Positions 40,474-51,221 of a stretch of 64,000 nt of DNA are shown here, in pieces. The position numbers and the translations under genes were made by a program. Origin of the DNA: Anthracocystis setariae (Eukaryota; Basidiomycota; Ustilaginomycetes; Ustilaginales; Ustilaginaceae); contig CAKMXJ010000037.1 of NCBI GenBank assembly GCA_928724745.1, forward strand, positions 806,001 to 870,000. The letters are read 5' to 3'. The notes below the pieces were generated by a model. It was not told the origin of the DNA. It was given only the letters and a program-made list of their open reading frames with translations, and did no database searches. The first letter of the stretch is position 1. Each line of letters starts with the position of its first letter.

Positions 40474-41343
40474 GAGGATGATGTTGGTGCTGTGAAGTTA
40501 ACGAGCGAGTGAGAGAAGAGGGCGAGGGGGAAGAAGCGGGAGGGGGACGAGGGGGATGGGAAAGAATGAAATCCAAAAAGGGGTTCGGGGAACAGGGACC
40601 GAGTGGGGGCGGGGGGGAGAGAAAGCGGAATTGTGGTGGGGGAGGGGGAGAGGGTTGAAGGTGAGATTGCTACTCGCCGTTCTGTTGACCGACAAGGCGA
40701 GTGCGTGGGGGAAGAAGGCAAACGGTGCGAACCGTCCCCACACATGATAACGCCCAATCGCGAACCGAGCTGATACACTTTGCTTTGCTGTACTGTACAG
40801 TACAGTAAGTAGTACGTTGTTACACGGCTCAAGGTTCTGCCAAGGTTAGCTTTGACGGAATAGACGCGGAGCTCGCTCACGTGGCGCCGTGTCTGTGCGA
40901 CTCACTTTCTCTCGAGCACATTGCGATGCGATGCAACCACAACTACACTACTGCTCATTGTGCCATTGTAGTGCAATAATACCGGTAATCGCAAGTTGGG
41001 GTCACCAAGTTTGTAGATTGGATGGATGGATGGATGTATTGGTGTTTCCCCCCACGTCGACACTGTGCAACGGCCCCGCATTTTTCATTTATTATTTTAC
41101 CATTTTGCAGTTTCGGTCGGCAATTTGACGCACGCGCCCGAATTATCAATTAAATATACATATCACTAAAATATTATTAAGTTAATAATAATAATTTTGT
41201 TAATTCTACGTTGCGGACTTTCGGACGAGATAACCGAAACGTCATTTCTTCTTTTTTGTCGCTTCCGGCTTTCGGCTAATACCGTTCAACACCAACACCA
41301 ACATCAACTATCATCAACTATCATCATCATCATCATCATCAAT
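40474..41343. other. Divergent intergenic region, aldolase / thioesterase
   Basis: No gene is seen. It contains a double TACTGTACAGTACAGTA word at 40791-40807, a (GGAT)n run near 41020 and an A/T-rich block at 41145-41210. A (CAT)n run at 41320-41340 directly precedes the thioesterase start. Confidence 0.5.
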
Positions 41344-41883
41344 ATGACGAATCGCTCACCGTCTGCATGTCTGCAATTTGTGCAGCGCATCTGTCGAGGC
41401 TTCCAATCCTCCTCCGGTCACGATGCTTCCACGATCCCCCAACTCCACATCCACTCGGCACATCCCGGTACCGTCCACGCGACCTTCAAGATCGGCACGC
41501 ACAACCTCAATCGTCTCGGCACCCTCCATGGAGGTTGCATCGCTACCCTCACAGATACCATGGGCTCGCTAGCCATCGCCTCCAAAGGCCTCTACTCCAC
41601 AGGCGTCAGCACCGACATCAACACCACCTACGTCAAAGCCGCAGGCCTCAAAGGAGACTCCATCCTCCTCTCCGCCCAAGTCATCGGCATGGGCAAAACC
41701 CTAGCATTCACAAGAATGGAACTTAGACATCCCACCACAAACGCCCTCCTCGCTTATGGTAGCCATACCAAGTTCATCGGTAAAGCCATCGATCATCACG
41801 AGAATGTCAAATTCGATCAATCAGGTCAAATCGTCGTCCAAGGAAAACAACCTTCAGAATGGAACCAAGAGGTACACGTATAA
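41344..41883 (+). CDS. Hotdog-fold acyl-CoA thioesterase (ACOT13/PaaI-like)
   Basis: A 179-residue protein in one exon from ATG 41344, which directly follows a CAT-repeat leader. LGTLHGGCIATLTDTMGSLAI contains the hotdog signature HGGxxxxLxD: His62-Gly-Gly and Asp71, the catalytic acid. VSTDINTTYVKAA and LAFTRMELR give the following strands. Length and motifs fit human ACOT13/THEM2-like enzymes, which hydrolyse medium- and long-chain acyl-CoA, often in mitochondria. The N-terminus (MTNRSPSACLQFVQRICRGF) is basic and could be a weak mitochondrial signal. It converges with the helicase gene, with 85 bp between stops. Confidence 0.88.
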   Translation: MTNRSPSACLQFVQRICRGFQSSSGHDASTIPQLHIHSAHPGTVHATFKIGTHNLNRLGTLHGGCIATLTDTMGSLAIASKGLYSTGVSTDINTTYVKAAGLKGDSILLSAQVIGMGKTLAFTRMELRHPTTNALLAYGSHTKFIGKAIDHHENVKFDQSGQIVVQGKQPSEWNQEVHV

Positions 41884-41968
41884 CCCCCACCATGCATTTA
41901 GAATTATCATTGCAATGTAGACAACACCCCCATCACCAGTGAAGCTTCAAGGCAGCATCAATACCCAT

Positions 41969-44900
41969 CTACCGTCTACAAACTTTTGCTTGGCTTTCAC
42001 GTTGGGTAACACCCATCCCAATCCACCCGCCATCCCATCCTGCTCGCTCCCCACCCCATACCTCGGCGTCACCAGCACATCCCTCTCCACCTCGCCCCCC
42101 CTTCACCCTCCCCGCTTTCACCGCCTCCAAATCCTGCCTCAACTTCTCCACCTCGCCCCTCCCTCCCCCCTCCACCACGACCGGCTTCGACAACGTACAC
42201 AACCCCCTCCCCAACCTCACCAGCCAAACCGGATTGATCCTCGTCAGCGTCTTCATCCACACCGTCCCCTCCTGCCCCGCACTTGCAAATTTGGACTGAC
42301 TCCTCTGCACTTCGCCGAACACCACCCAGCTCGGCGGCGTCGAATGATAGAACGACGAAGTCGGATGGATAAACGCAAACCCAGCCACCCCCATCGCCTT
42401 GTAAGGCACTCCGCGCGTCGACTGCATCCGATCGCCACCGCCCTTGGTGCGCAGACGGTAAAGCATCTGGTTCGTCCGTTCATCCGCAGTCACCATCGAA
42501 CTCGACTGCACCGACTCGTTCGAAATCAAATCCGCCCGAACCGCCACCTGGTCAATATACGCCGCCGCAATCAACTGCCGAATCACCTTCAACTGCATCT
42601 CGCTCGGAGGAGTCATCTTGGGATTCGACAGCAACGACGACACCTCCGGCAACGTCGATGAGATCAAACTGCACAGCTGCGCACGCAGCTTGTGGATCTC
42701 CTCCATCGCTTTCGGGCGGACGAAGTTTTGGTCGCAAAAGGAAACAGAGCCACCGGCGTATTCGTACGCCCCGACCACGCTGAGCAGTCGAAAGGTGTCC
42801 GATAACCCCGCGCCGAGCGCTTCGAACTTGCGCATCGTCGCAAAATATTTGGCCCTCCTCGCCTTCCTCCGCTCCCTCTCGAGCAAATCCACATTCTTAA
42901 CATGCCCAAGTTCCGGATTCAACTCGGCATCTCCAGCCATCTGGCCAAATGTGCGGTCGTAGTCATCGCCTCCCGCCTCCGCCTCCGCTTCCGCTTCCGC
43001 ATCGACGTCATCCTTGGCGGCACGACGATCGCCATACTCGTCCTCGATCAACTGCTCGCGCACGAACGGATCGCCGATACTCAACGCTGCCACCATCGCC
43101 ACCACATACGCCAGGCATCCATGCTGCTGCCCCTGCGCCAGCATCTTGCCGAATCGCGGACTGACGGGGAACAGCGTCATCGTGCGGCCCAGCTCGGTCA
43201 CCTTGGCGTGGTTCAAACGACTCTTGCCCTTGCCCAGGCTGACCGATGCCACCGCGGGCGCTTCCAGTGCGCCGAGGTGCGTGAGCACCTGTTCGGCCCT
43301 CTTGAGCGCTACGCGGTCCGGCGCGGTAGGGAAGGGGAAGTTGGCGACGTTGTCGATATTCATCGCCTTCATCGACAGCACCAATCCATCCACGGGTGTG
43401 CGCAGAATCTCGGGACTCGAAAATTGCCTAAAGTGATCCTCAAACACAGCGCTCGAGTAGAGGCGGTAGCAGTGTCCAGGACCCGTACGTCCAGCTCGAC
43501 CCGCACGCTGCGCCGCACTCGCCTTGCTGATCCACGACACTTGGTACGATTGCACGCCCGAGACAAGGTCGTACTTGCGTTCCTTGCTTCGACCGCAGTC
43601 GATCACGTACCGGATGTTGGGGATCGTGAGCGACGTCTCGGCCACGTTGGTGGCGACCACAACGAGACGCGTGTCGACGGGCGGTGGCTCGAAGATGCGC
43701 ATCTGCTTCTCGGTGGCTAAAAGCGAGTACAGCGGCAGGATGTGCATCGGTACGTCCGTGTCGTCTTTCAGCTCGTCGGGAAGGTCGTCTTCTTCGTCCG
43801 ACGACGAACCTGCCTCCGAATCGGTGTCGAGCGCTTCAGGATCGTCGACTTGCGCCAGGGCGTTGTCATCAACGTCAGCCGCAAGATCTCTGTCCAGACC
43901 AAGATCCACCTCCTCAGCCTCGACATCTGCATCGCGTGCGCTGATCTTGAACTTATCCGCATCCCCTTTGCTTTGCTCCCCTTCGGCATCGTCGTCTTCG
44001 TCCGCCCTGCGGTGTTTCATCTTCCCCTGCATCCGTTCGCGATTGCGCTTCTTGTCGGCGATCGCCTTGCTCCCAAATCGCTTCTCCAGCTTCTTGCACA
44101 CGGTCGTGATCTCCTGCTGTCCCGTCAAGAAGATCAGAATGCCTCCTGGCGGCAATCGGGCGTGGATCTTGGTCGCCTTCTTGACCGACTCTGTAATGTA
44201 ATCCTGCACCGTCTTCCTGTTGAAATGCACCGTCACCGGGTGCTGTCTGGCATCGATGTTGATCACCGGCGGCGGTTCGGGGAACAACTGCGTGTTTTCG
44301 GTAAAGTCAGACACCCTCAGTGTGGCACTCATGATGATGAGTCTGAGCGGTCTTGCATCCTTTCCGCCGTCCAGCCATCGTTTCTGCCTGATGCGCGCGA
44401 CACGGCTGAGCACGCCGATGAGCACGTCGGTGTTGACGCTCCTCTCGTGCGCCTCATCCACCATGATCGCACTGTACTTGGACAGCAGAAAGTCGATCGC
44501 CAGCTCGCGCAGCAACACACCGTCGGTCATGAACTTGACCGCCGTATCCTTGCTCACCGTCGCATCGTATCGGATCTGGTACGAAACACGGTCCGCAGGC
44601 AGACTCAACTCGGACGCGACGCGCTGCGCCATGCTCACCGCTGCCACACGGCGTGGCTGAGTGACGCCGATCATGCCCGGGTTCAGGCTGTTCGGTGTGC
44701 CGAAGCCGGCCTCGTACAGGAATTGAGGAACCTGGGTTGTTTTACCAGACCCGGTTTCACCGCAGATCACGGTGACGGCGTGTTCCATGATGGTGCGTAC
44801 GATGTTGTCTTCCTCGTGCACGACGGGGAGACGCAGACGCGCGGCTTTGAGCTCTTCAGACCGCTCGACCTCGACATGGGTGATGGTTTGGGGTGTTGAT

Positions 44901-46732
44901 TCCTTGTTGCCAGCCACGGCCGCTTCGAGTTCGGCATAGTGCTTGGCGGCGAAAGCGGAACGCTCCTTTGCCGACGCTTCGTCACGACCGAGCGGACCAC
45001 GAGCCACGCCATCCTTGTTCATGAGATCGGCCACCTTGATCTTGAACCCGCCGACAGGCTCGAGGTTGTAGGCGGTGTCGTCCTGGGAGTCTTGGTCGGC
45101 TTCGGTGACTTGAGCGCCGTCGGTGCCTTCGGGCTTAGGTGCAGATGCAGCGGAGCCACCAATGCCGAGGGCAGCACGAGCCCAGTCCTTGAAACCAGAG
45201 CTGCGTTGGGTGGTGCCAATGCCTCGACGACGCGAGCGGTACTCTTCTGTGTCGTCTTCGTCTGCCTCGTCCTCGTCCTCATCATCTTCTTCCTCTTCCT
45301 CTTGATCGCTGTCTGCCTCTTCCTCCTCGTTGTCCTGTCTATGCTCGGATTCGGAATCTGATGTACCATCCTGTAGGTGCTCTTCTTGCTCAACATCCAT
45401 GTCGTTCAAATCGCGTTTGGTTTTGCTGGGTCCAGCAGTTGAAGCGGTATTGGAATCGTCGCCAGACGGCAAAAGGCCTCTTCGACGCATGGCTTCGAGG
45501 AAAACAGCCTCTTCGTCCTCGTCGGTATCAGGCTCCTCCGAGCCTAGATCAGAGTCGTCAGCGTCGTCGTCCAATCCCACGTCATCAACATCCTCGTTGG
45601 CAGCTGCGGCTTCTTGGTCAGAGTCGTCTTGATCCCACCCAGGACCAGAGATAGTTTCCTTGGCCTTGGCCTTGCCCTTTCCTTTGACGACGCTGGCCAA
45701 AGCAGCTTGCTTTTCCTGGTTCTTTCGTGCCAGCGAAGCGCGCGGTGCGGGACCAATGCGATCGCTGGTCACGATCGATCTAGAGCCTGAAGCGGAAGCA
45801 GCTGTAGAATCGTCCTCGGATTCAGAGCTGTCGAAGCTGGAATCGCTCTCGCGAGCTTGTTGAAGTCTAGTTGCGGCGTTGACACGAGTGACTTTGGGCT
45901 TCTTGGTTCGTTTGCGCATGACGGGCATGATGGGCTTGCCGTCCGCGTCCTTGGCAAGAGCCGAGCCAAGCGCTAATGCAAGTGCAGAGCCTGGAACAGG
46001 AGCCGAGGTGGATGCAGATGCGGTAGCGGGTGCTGGAGCGGACCGTTTGGACTTGTCAAAGAGACTCGCTGCGGCCAGAATTCTAGCTCTGCGTACGGGA
46101 TCTTCCTCGACCTCGCCCTCGGGAGCATAATCGTTGCCGCCATCGTCCTCTACATCCTCTGGTGGAGTAAAGTTGGCTTCGTCGTCGTCGTCGTCGTCAC
46201 TATTACCGTGAGTGCTGTGCAAGTCATCGAGATCGGCATCATCGTCGTCTTCCTGAATTTGCATGGCAGCACCGTTCATGGTCCTTCTTCTGCGCTTTCC
46301 AGCTCTATCTGTCCTTTGACCGGCTGTCTCGATCCTTTCTTCCATGGTCTTGGCACGGCCAGTACCAAGAGTCGCTGCAGACTTGAGTGTTGTACGATCT
46401 ACCTCGGCCGAGGTCTGTGCGAGCTTTGCCATGATCCTGACGCGCTCCTCCTTCTTGAGTCGGGAGGCGATGTAAGCATCGAGACGCTTTCGCTTCTTGG
46501 AAGACATGGGCGCAGCAGCATCCTGACCGGACGACTCCAAGAGTTGTCTGCGCTGCTGTTCGGCTTGCTTCCTCTTGAGATCCTCTTCGCTGCCTGGCAC
46601 GATGAGTTGGGCATTGGAATCGTATGCATCTGCCTCACGCTGGCGAACCGAGCGTTTGTTCTTGTGGGAAGATCCACCGACGGAAGAGCGGCGCGCTTTG
46701 GCATTGTACCGCTCCTTGACTGGCTTCTTCAT
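41969..46732 (-). CDS. ECM16: DEAH-box RNA helicase, Dhr1/Ecm16/DHX37 type
   Basis: A 1587-residue protein from ATG 46732; the upstream frame has no ATG. It opens with MKKPVKERYNAKARR and basic blocks, followed by long acidic Glu/Asp/Ser tracts (about 160-510). The helicase core has motif I GETGSGKTTQ (about residue 658), DEAHERS, SATL, ILIFLTGQQE, TNVAETSLTIPNIRYVIDCG and QRAGRAGRTGPG. The HA2 and OB-fold regions follow. The acidic insertion between motifs III and IV, and the overall order, match yeast Dhr1/Ecm16 and human DHX37. These act in the nucleolus to unwind U3 snoRNA from pre-18S rRNA in the small-subunit processome. The protein is about 300 residues longer than the yeast one, mostly from disordered acidic sequence. 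Confidence 0.92.
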   Translation of the reverse strand: MKKPVKERYNAKARRSSVGGSSHKNKRSVRQREADAYDSNAQLIVPGSEEDLKRKQAEQQRRQLLESSGQDAAAPMSSKKRKRLDAYIASRLKKEERVRIMAKLAQTSAEVDRTTLKSAATLGTGRAKTMEERIETAGQRTDRAGKRRRRTMNGAAMQIQEDDDDADLDDLHSTHGNSDDDDDDEANFTPPEDVEDDGGNDYAPEGEVEEDPVRRARILAAASLFDKSKRSAPAPATASASTSAPVPGSALALALGSALAKDADGKPIMPVMRKRTKKPKVTRVNAATRLQQARESDSSFDSSESEDDSTAASASGSRSIVTSDRIGPAPRASLARKNQEKQAALASVVKGKGKAKAKETISGPGWDQDDSDQEAAAANEDVDDVGLDDDADDSDLGSEEPDTDEDEEAVFLEAMRRRGLLPSGDDSNTASTAGPSKTKRDLNDMDVEQEEHLQDGTSDSESEHRQDNEEEEADSDQEEEEEDDEDEDEADEDDTEEYRSRRRGIGTTQRSSGFKDWARAALGIGGSAASAPKPEGTDGAQVTEADQDSQDDTAYNLEPVGGFKIKVADLMNKDGVARGPLGRDEASAKERSAFAAKHYAELEAAVAGNKESTPQTITHVEVERSEELKAARLRLPVVHEEDNIVRTIMEHAVTVICGETGSGKTTQVPQFLYEAGFGTPNSLNPGMIGVTQPRRVAAVSMAQRVASELSLPADRVSYQIRYDATVSKDTAVKFMTDGVLLRELAIDFLLSKYSAIMVDEAHERSVNTDVLIGVLSRVARIRQKRWLDGGKDARPLRLIIMSATLRVSDFTENTQLFPEPPPVINIDARQHPVTVHFNRKTVQDYITESVKKATKIHARLPPGGILIFLTGQQEITTVCKKLEKRFGSKAIADKKRNRERMQGKMKHRRADEDDDAEGEQSKGDADKFKISARDADVEAEEVDLGLDRDLAADVDDNALAQVDDPEALDTDSEAGSSSDEEDDLPDELKDDTDVPMHILPLYSLLATEKQMRIFEPPPVDTRLVVVATNVAETSLTIPNIRYVIDCGRSKERKYDLVSGVQSYQVSWISKASAAQRAGRAGRTGPGHCYRLYSSAVFEDHFRQFSSPEILRTPVDGLVLSMKAMNIDNVANFPFPTAPDRVALKRAEQVLTHLGALEAPAVASVSLGKGKSRLNHAKVTELGRTMTLFPVSPRFGKMLAQGQQHGCLAYVVAMVAALSIGDPFVREQLIEDEYGDRRAAKDDVDAEAEAEAEAGGDDYDRTFGQMAGDAELNPELGHVKNVDLLERERRKARRAKYFATMRKFEALGAGLSDTFRLLSVVGAYEYAGGSVSFCDQNFVRPKAMEEIHKLRAQLCSLISSTLPEVSSLLSNPKMTPPSEMQLKVIRQLIAAAYIDQVAVRADLISNESVQSSSMVTADERTNQMLYRLRTKGGGDRMQSTRGVPYKAMGVAGFAFIHPTSSFYHSTPPSWVVFGEVQRSQSKFASAGQEGTVWMKTLTRINPVWLVRLGRGLCTLSKPVVVEGGGRGEVEKLRQDLEAVKAGRVKGGRGGEGCAGDAEVWGGERAGWDGGWIGMGVTQRESQAKVCRR

Positions 46733-47823
46733 GTCGGTTTGTAGGTGTGGTGTGATGGGATGTGATGTCGACAAGCCCAAGATTGCTCAGCCACGAAGAA
46801 CTCACAAAAAAAAAAAAAAAAAAAAAGGAGGGGTCCAAAAAAGCTTGCTTTCTCCACTCCCAAAAATTTCTCAGCTCATTTGAGCCGGCACTCTGTCACT
46901 ACGCACCAAAAAGAAAACCTACCAATAATTCTCAAGATAGCCGGCTCACTCCCGAACCTCGAGCGAGGTCTGCACACCAAGGAAAAATACCTCCAAGAAA
47001 AAGAGATAGAAATAAAGGCTACGAAATAAATGCTGTACCCGACAGCGACGTGCATATCGTATGCTTTTTACGCCACGGGCAAGACGGCTCTGCTCTACTC
47101 TACCCTTCATCTCGGATGCTCCCGAAAGCAGCAGAAAGCCAAAGCCAATACAAGCGGCGTATCCGATCACTAGGTTGAGACCAATGCGAATCGAATCGAC
47201 TGAATCGCTTCAGCTCAGCTCAGCTCAGCCCAGTCAGCCTTTGGTCGGAGAGAGCGACAAAGCGAGAATGCGTATCTGAAGTTGGACCCTAACTCGATTT
47301 ATATTAATTGTTAGCCTTGCGGTTTTGGTGTTGTGTTTTTCCCGGCGAATAATAATAATAATAAAATAATAATGTGCGAGCGGGCGGCGTGTGGAGAAGA
47401 GCGAGCGAGCGACAACGCCCGAGACGCGAGCGCAGTAGTAGAGTAGAGTAGTGTAGTGGTGACGGTTATCTCTCTTTGTCGCCTGTCATGTCTCCAATCA
47501 CCTCACCTTACGCCGACATTGATGCGTTCGCAGCTGGCATCTTGTTCATCCTTCCTTCATCTCTATCAGTCCCTCCTTTCCTACATAGCGTCGACCGACA
47601 CTACAATACGGTCGCATCCGATGCACAACGCGTCTGTCCACAGCGGCTTCCGTGCTTCGTTATATCTGTGACCACAACCATCTCGGTCAAAATTCGTGCC
47701 GGTCGTCTCCACCTGGAATCGCAAATTTGATTGCTTCGTCGCTATCTCGGCCAGACCCGATAATCCGGAAAAGTCGTGACGAACTGCGAGGTTACGCCTC
47801 GGAGTGAGCGTTCCCCTGCATAC
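46733..47823. other. Divergent intergenic region, helicase / coiled-coil protein
   Basis: No gene is seen. It has a 21-nt A run at 46806-46826, a GCTCA repeat near 47212-47230 and an (AAT)n patch at 47347-47373. The last 350 bp is probably the leader of the gene starting at 47824. Confidence 0.5.
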
Positions 47824-50015
47824 ATGGACTCGTACGTCTCCGCCCGCGATGGCTGGGATGTTGCCCCCCGTCCATCCACATCGACCCAACGAAGACGTTC
47901 ACAATCTCCCGACAATCGCAATCCGCGTGATCGTGCCTCAGACTCTCGCTTAGATCGCGACAGGGACCGCAACCATCGTGATCGCCTGAATTACGATGCG
48001 CCCCCACAGATCTTGCCACGCAAGCCTTCCGTCCCGTCCACTTCGATACCCACCCTTTCCGCCAGCAGCAGCCATGCCTCCAGCAGTCGCAATTCTCTTC
48101 CTGATCGTCCAGCCCCTTCTGCACCAAGACGCAACTCGGCCGCGGCAGAATCTCGAGCTGATCTCATCCTCCGTCTGCTAGCCGACCCCGTCGAGCGTAC
48201 CCTCTTTGACCAGATCGAAGCCAAGCGCTACTCGATCGGCGAGATTCGCAAGGAACGCGCCGAGGAGCTCAAGAAGATCGACACTTGTCAAAAGTACCTC
48301 GATTCCGACAAGACAGCACAAAGGGACACCATCCTTGCCAGACTTCGAGGCCATCAGGAAAACAAGTCGCAACTCGAACGCCAAATCAAGACAGAGACCG
48401 ACGAGCTATACCGCATGCAGCTCGAATGGCAGCTCGACATTTCGGAACAATGCGTGCCCGCTCTCTTGCAAGCTGCCCAAGCGCCCATCGAACATCGGCT
48501 GGATGATCTTCGCTCCCAAATGCGCTCCGACCGAGCTCAGGACAAGGAGCGCATCGATGAGGTCGAATCTCGCGCCCGTCAAGCTGCTGGTCAGAGCGAT
48601 AGGTTGCAGAGCGACATGGCCAAAGTCAAGCGAGAGATCTCGAACAACGCTCGTGACATCGACCGACTCACCACGCTCGTCAACAAAACATCCAAAGAGT
48701 TGCGCGCCGATGTCGACAAAGACGTTCTGCAAATCTCTGACCAGGACAAGCGCATCAAAGTCCTCACACAAGACGTCGCTTCTCTCAAATCCAAAATCGG
48801 CAAGATCGCCACTTCGCCCATTTCAAGTACTCCCCGCACGGCTGCTACGCCACCACCACCACCACCACCACCGAGTTCTGGGAACGGTTCCAAGCCCACT
48901 GCTCCCTCGCCTCTCCAAGATCCTCGTCGCCCCGTGCAACAGCCAACGGCAACAGGTACCTCATCCACTGAGAATGCAGCTACTGTCGCAGCCACTGCCT
49001 CGGCCAACAACGGTGAGACTTTAACCAATGCCACAGAAGCTGGTATCGCCCGAACATCTGCTCAACAAGTCGTCACGCGACCCATTTGGGCGAAATGGCT
49101 GCGCGACTTCAACCAAGACCTTGAACTTCGATTTGACGAGATCAAGGATCTGGCCGTGCAAGAGGCCACAGCTGAGAATCAGGCTTGCATGGAAGAAAGG
49201 CTTGTCGCTTTACTACAAAAGTACAAGCGAAAAGCAACTCGAGGACACGGTCAGGTTGGGCAGCAAGGCATCACAGTCGATGCTCCAAACGCAACTGGTA
49301 TTGAACCAACGACCATGGATGTGGAACCCGCTGGTGCCAATGATGCGGTGACTGCAGCAAAGCCACTACCAGTCTTTGAGGCGTCCAAGGCGTCCGAGCG
49401 TCCGTCGGATTCGACAGAAGCGAATGCAGTTGCAGCCGTCTCAGCTCCTGCAAGCACAGCACAGCTCGACCCGGTAAGCTCTGCAGTATCGAATCGGCTC
49501 GACTCTGAGCAGTGCAAATCAGCGTTAGGCTCGGCCGAGCCCGAAGCGCAAAGGCTCAGAGTGATCTCGATGCCGGTTTCGGTGATCGAAAGCATTCACA
49601 GCACGCTTAAGATGCACGCTTGCGAAATCGAGACGATCAAGAAAGACCAGGCGGACGCGCTAGAGCAATTGCTTGGCTCGCCGGAAAAGCTGGGCCAACT
49701 GTTTGCAGCATTGAAGCAGAATGGAATGGACGGCTTTGTCGAGTCGATAGCTAACGCGGTGCCTCAGCTGCAGGTGTCGGTGAGCAGGATGCAGACTGCG
49801 CTCACATCGATGGCGTCAGGGTTGGAGCAGCGTGTCAAGGAGTTGGAGAAATCCAAGGGCGAGATGAGCGAATCGTTTACTAGCAAGATCGACTGGGTGC
49901 AGAGACAGCTCGAAGTGCTCGACGATCAGTCGTCGTTGCAAGGAGCACTGCTGGTCAAACTTTGCGAACATGCCAATCCACGACGACCGCCGCCGCCGCC
50001 GCCGCCTCAGCAACC

Positions 50016-50060
<45 letters not shown>

Positions 50061-50334
50061 GCAGCAGCAGCAAAGTTTGACTGCCTTGTTGCAGCAGCAC
50101 ATAAGTCCGGCCACGCAGGCGTTGTTGCGCCAGCAAGCTGTGTCACCATACAAGGCGGCTCAGCAGCCAACGGTGCATCAAAATCATCAGATTGGCCAAG
50201 CGCAACAGTCTCAGTCTCAGTCTCAGCCTCAGGCTCAACCTCAGACTCAGCCTCAGCCGGCAGTGCAGCAGATGCAATACGTGAGGCTACCACAATACCC
50301 AGGCGTGGATCCGAATCAGCGCCTTGGCTTGTAA
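47824..50334 (+). CDS. Coiled-coil protein with polyglutamine tract
   Basis: An 836-residue protein of unknown function in one exon. ATG 47824 (MDSYVSARDGWD) is the first in-frame ATG. The N-terminal 110 residues are Arg/Ser/Asp-rich with RD dipeptides, recalling RNA-binding RS-like regions. Residues about 115-330 are strongly helical and charged, with heptad-like spacing (coiled coil). A short Pro run (about 342-351) and a Ser/Ala/Thr linker follow. A second helical segment (about 575-710) precedes a proline run, a run of about 20 glutamines near residues 730-752, and QSQSQPQAQP repeats at the end. SNF/SWI- or Not-type cofactors often look like this, but no family is recognised. It is divergent from the Dhr1-type helicase. 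Confidence 0.75.
50018..50072 (+). repeat. (CAA/CAG)n encoding polyglutamine
   Basis: Nearly pure CAA units turning to CAG at the end, in frame in the coiled-coil protein. The mix of codons points to an older, partly stabilised tract. Confidence 0.9.
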
Positions 50335-51221
50335 GCAAGCTTGGACTGCGCGTCTCGTTACAATCAAGATCGAAAGCAGTAATTGTATATTGCAAGTTGG
50401 CAATGTCGATCCAAGGAAGAGTATAGTAGTAGTGTCGATGCGAGTTAAAGGTGTTTGCCATCTGTGCGTCTGAATTGATCCAACAGTGAGAGCCGAAGCA
50501 GATGTCAGCGGTTGGTGGGGTGGACGAGGGAGGCATCGGGCAGCCTGATTGTTATCTTGGTTGATCAAATTCGAAAAGGGCTTGTTTTTTTTTTGTTAGA
50601 CTGTGTTTTGCTTATAATTCAAGGCAGAGGAGGGGAATTTTGTAAAGTTGAATTGTCGGCTCCGAATGTACATTTGAAAAATTCCCACGATTTCACCCTT
50701 GCTCCTTGGTTGCGCCAAAATTGTGTTAGGAATTCCAAGCACCTCCAAGAACAATTCGAAAGAGGAAGCATCAGCAATCATCTTGTACGTCAGTTTCGCC
50801 GGTTTTGTATTCACCAAAGCGAATGAATATTGGAGCCGAGAGAATTCAAATTGGTGCAAATTTGTAGTCGTTCTCAGGTTGAGTAGTTGCAGAGTGCAGT
50901 GCAATCTCGAGCGGCTGTTTCAAGTGTGCAATTTTAAGCATTCCAGAACCGTTAAAAGCTTCGGCCAAAGCCAACACTCACGATCAGCCAAGTCAAGTCC
51001 AGTCCAGTCCAATCGAGTCAAGTCCAATCCTAAGCCCAAAATTGCAAACAAGGCAGCATCGCCAGGGTATGTGAGTCTCGCAGTGGTAGTGGAACCCTCA
51101 AGTCGCGGTCAGAAGCCCAACCGCAACTGCAGCAGCCGCCGCCGTTTCGAGATTGACTTTTGTTCACCGTTCTCACCGTCACCTTTGCTTTCCTCTCTTC
51201 AAGACACATACATCGCCCATC
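50335..51221. other. Intergenic region upstream of RPS19
   Basis: No gene is recognised. The end of the region (51140-51221) is C/T-rich, as expected of a ribosomal-protein promoter and leader. AGTCCAGTCC/AAGTCCAATCC direct repeats lie at 50990-51030. Confidence 0.5.

Noticed and set aside
42902..44899. Plus-strand open frames of 272 and 385 codons opposite the helicase
   Set aside because: They lie exactly over the DEAH-box core, have no domain character and are shadows of its codon bias.
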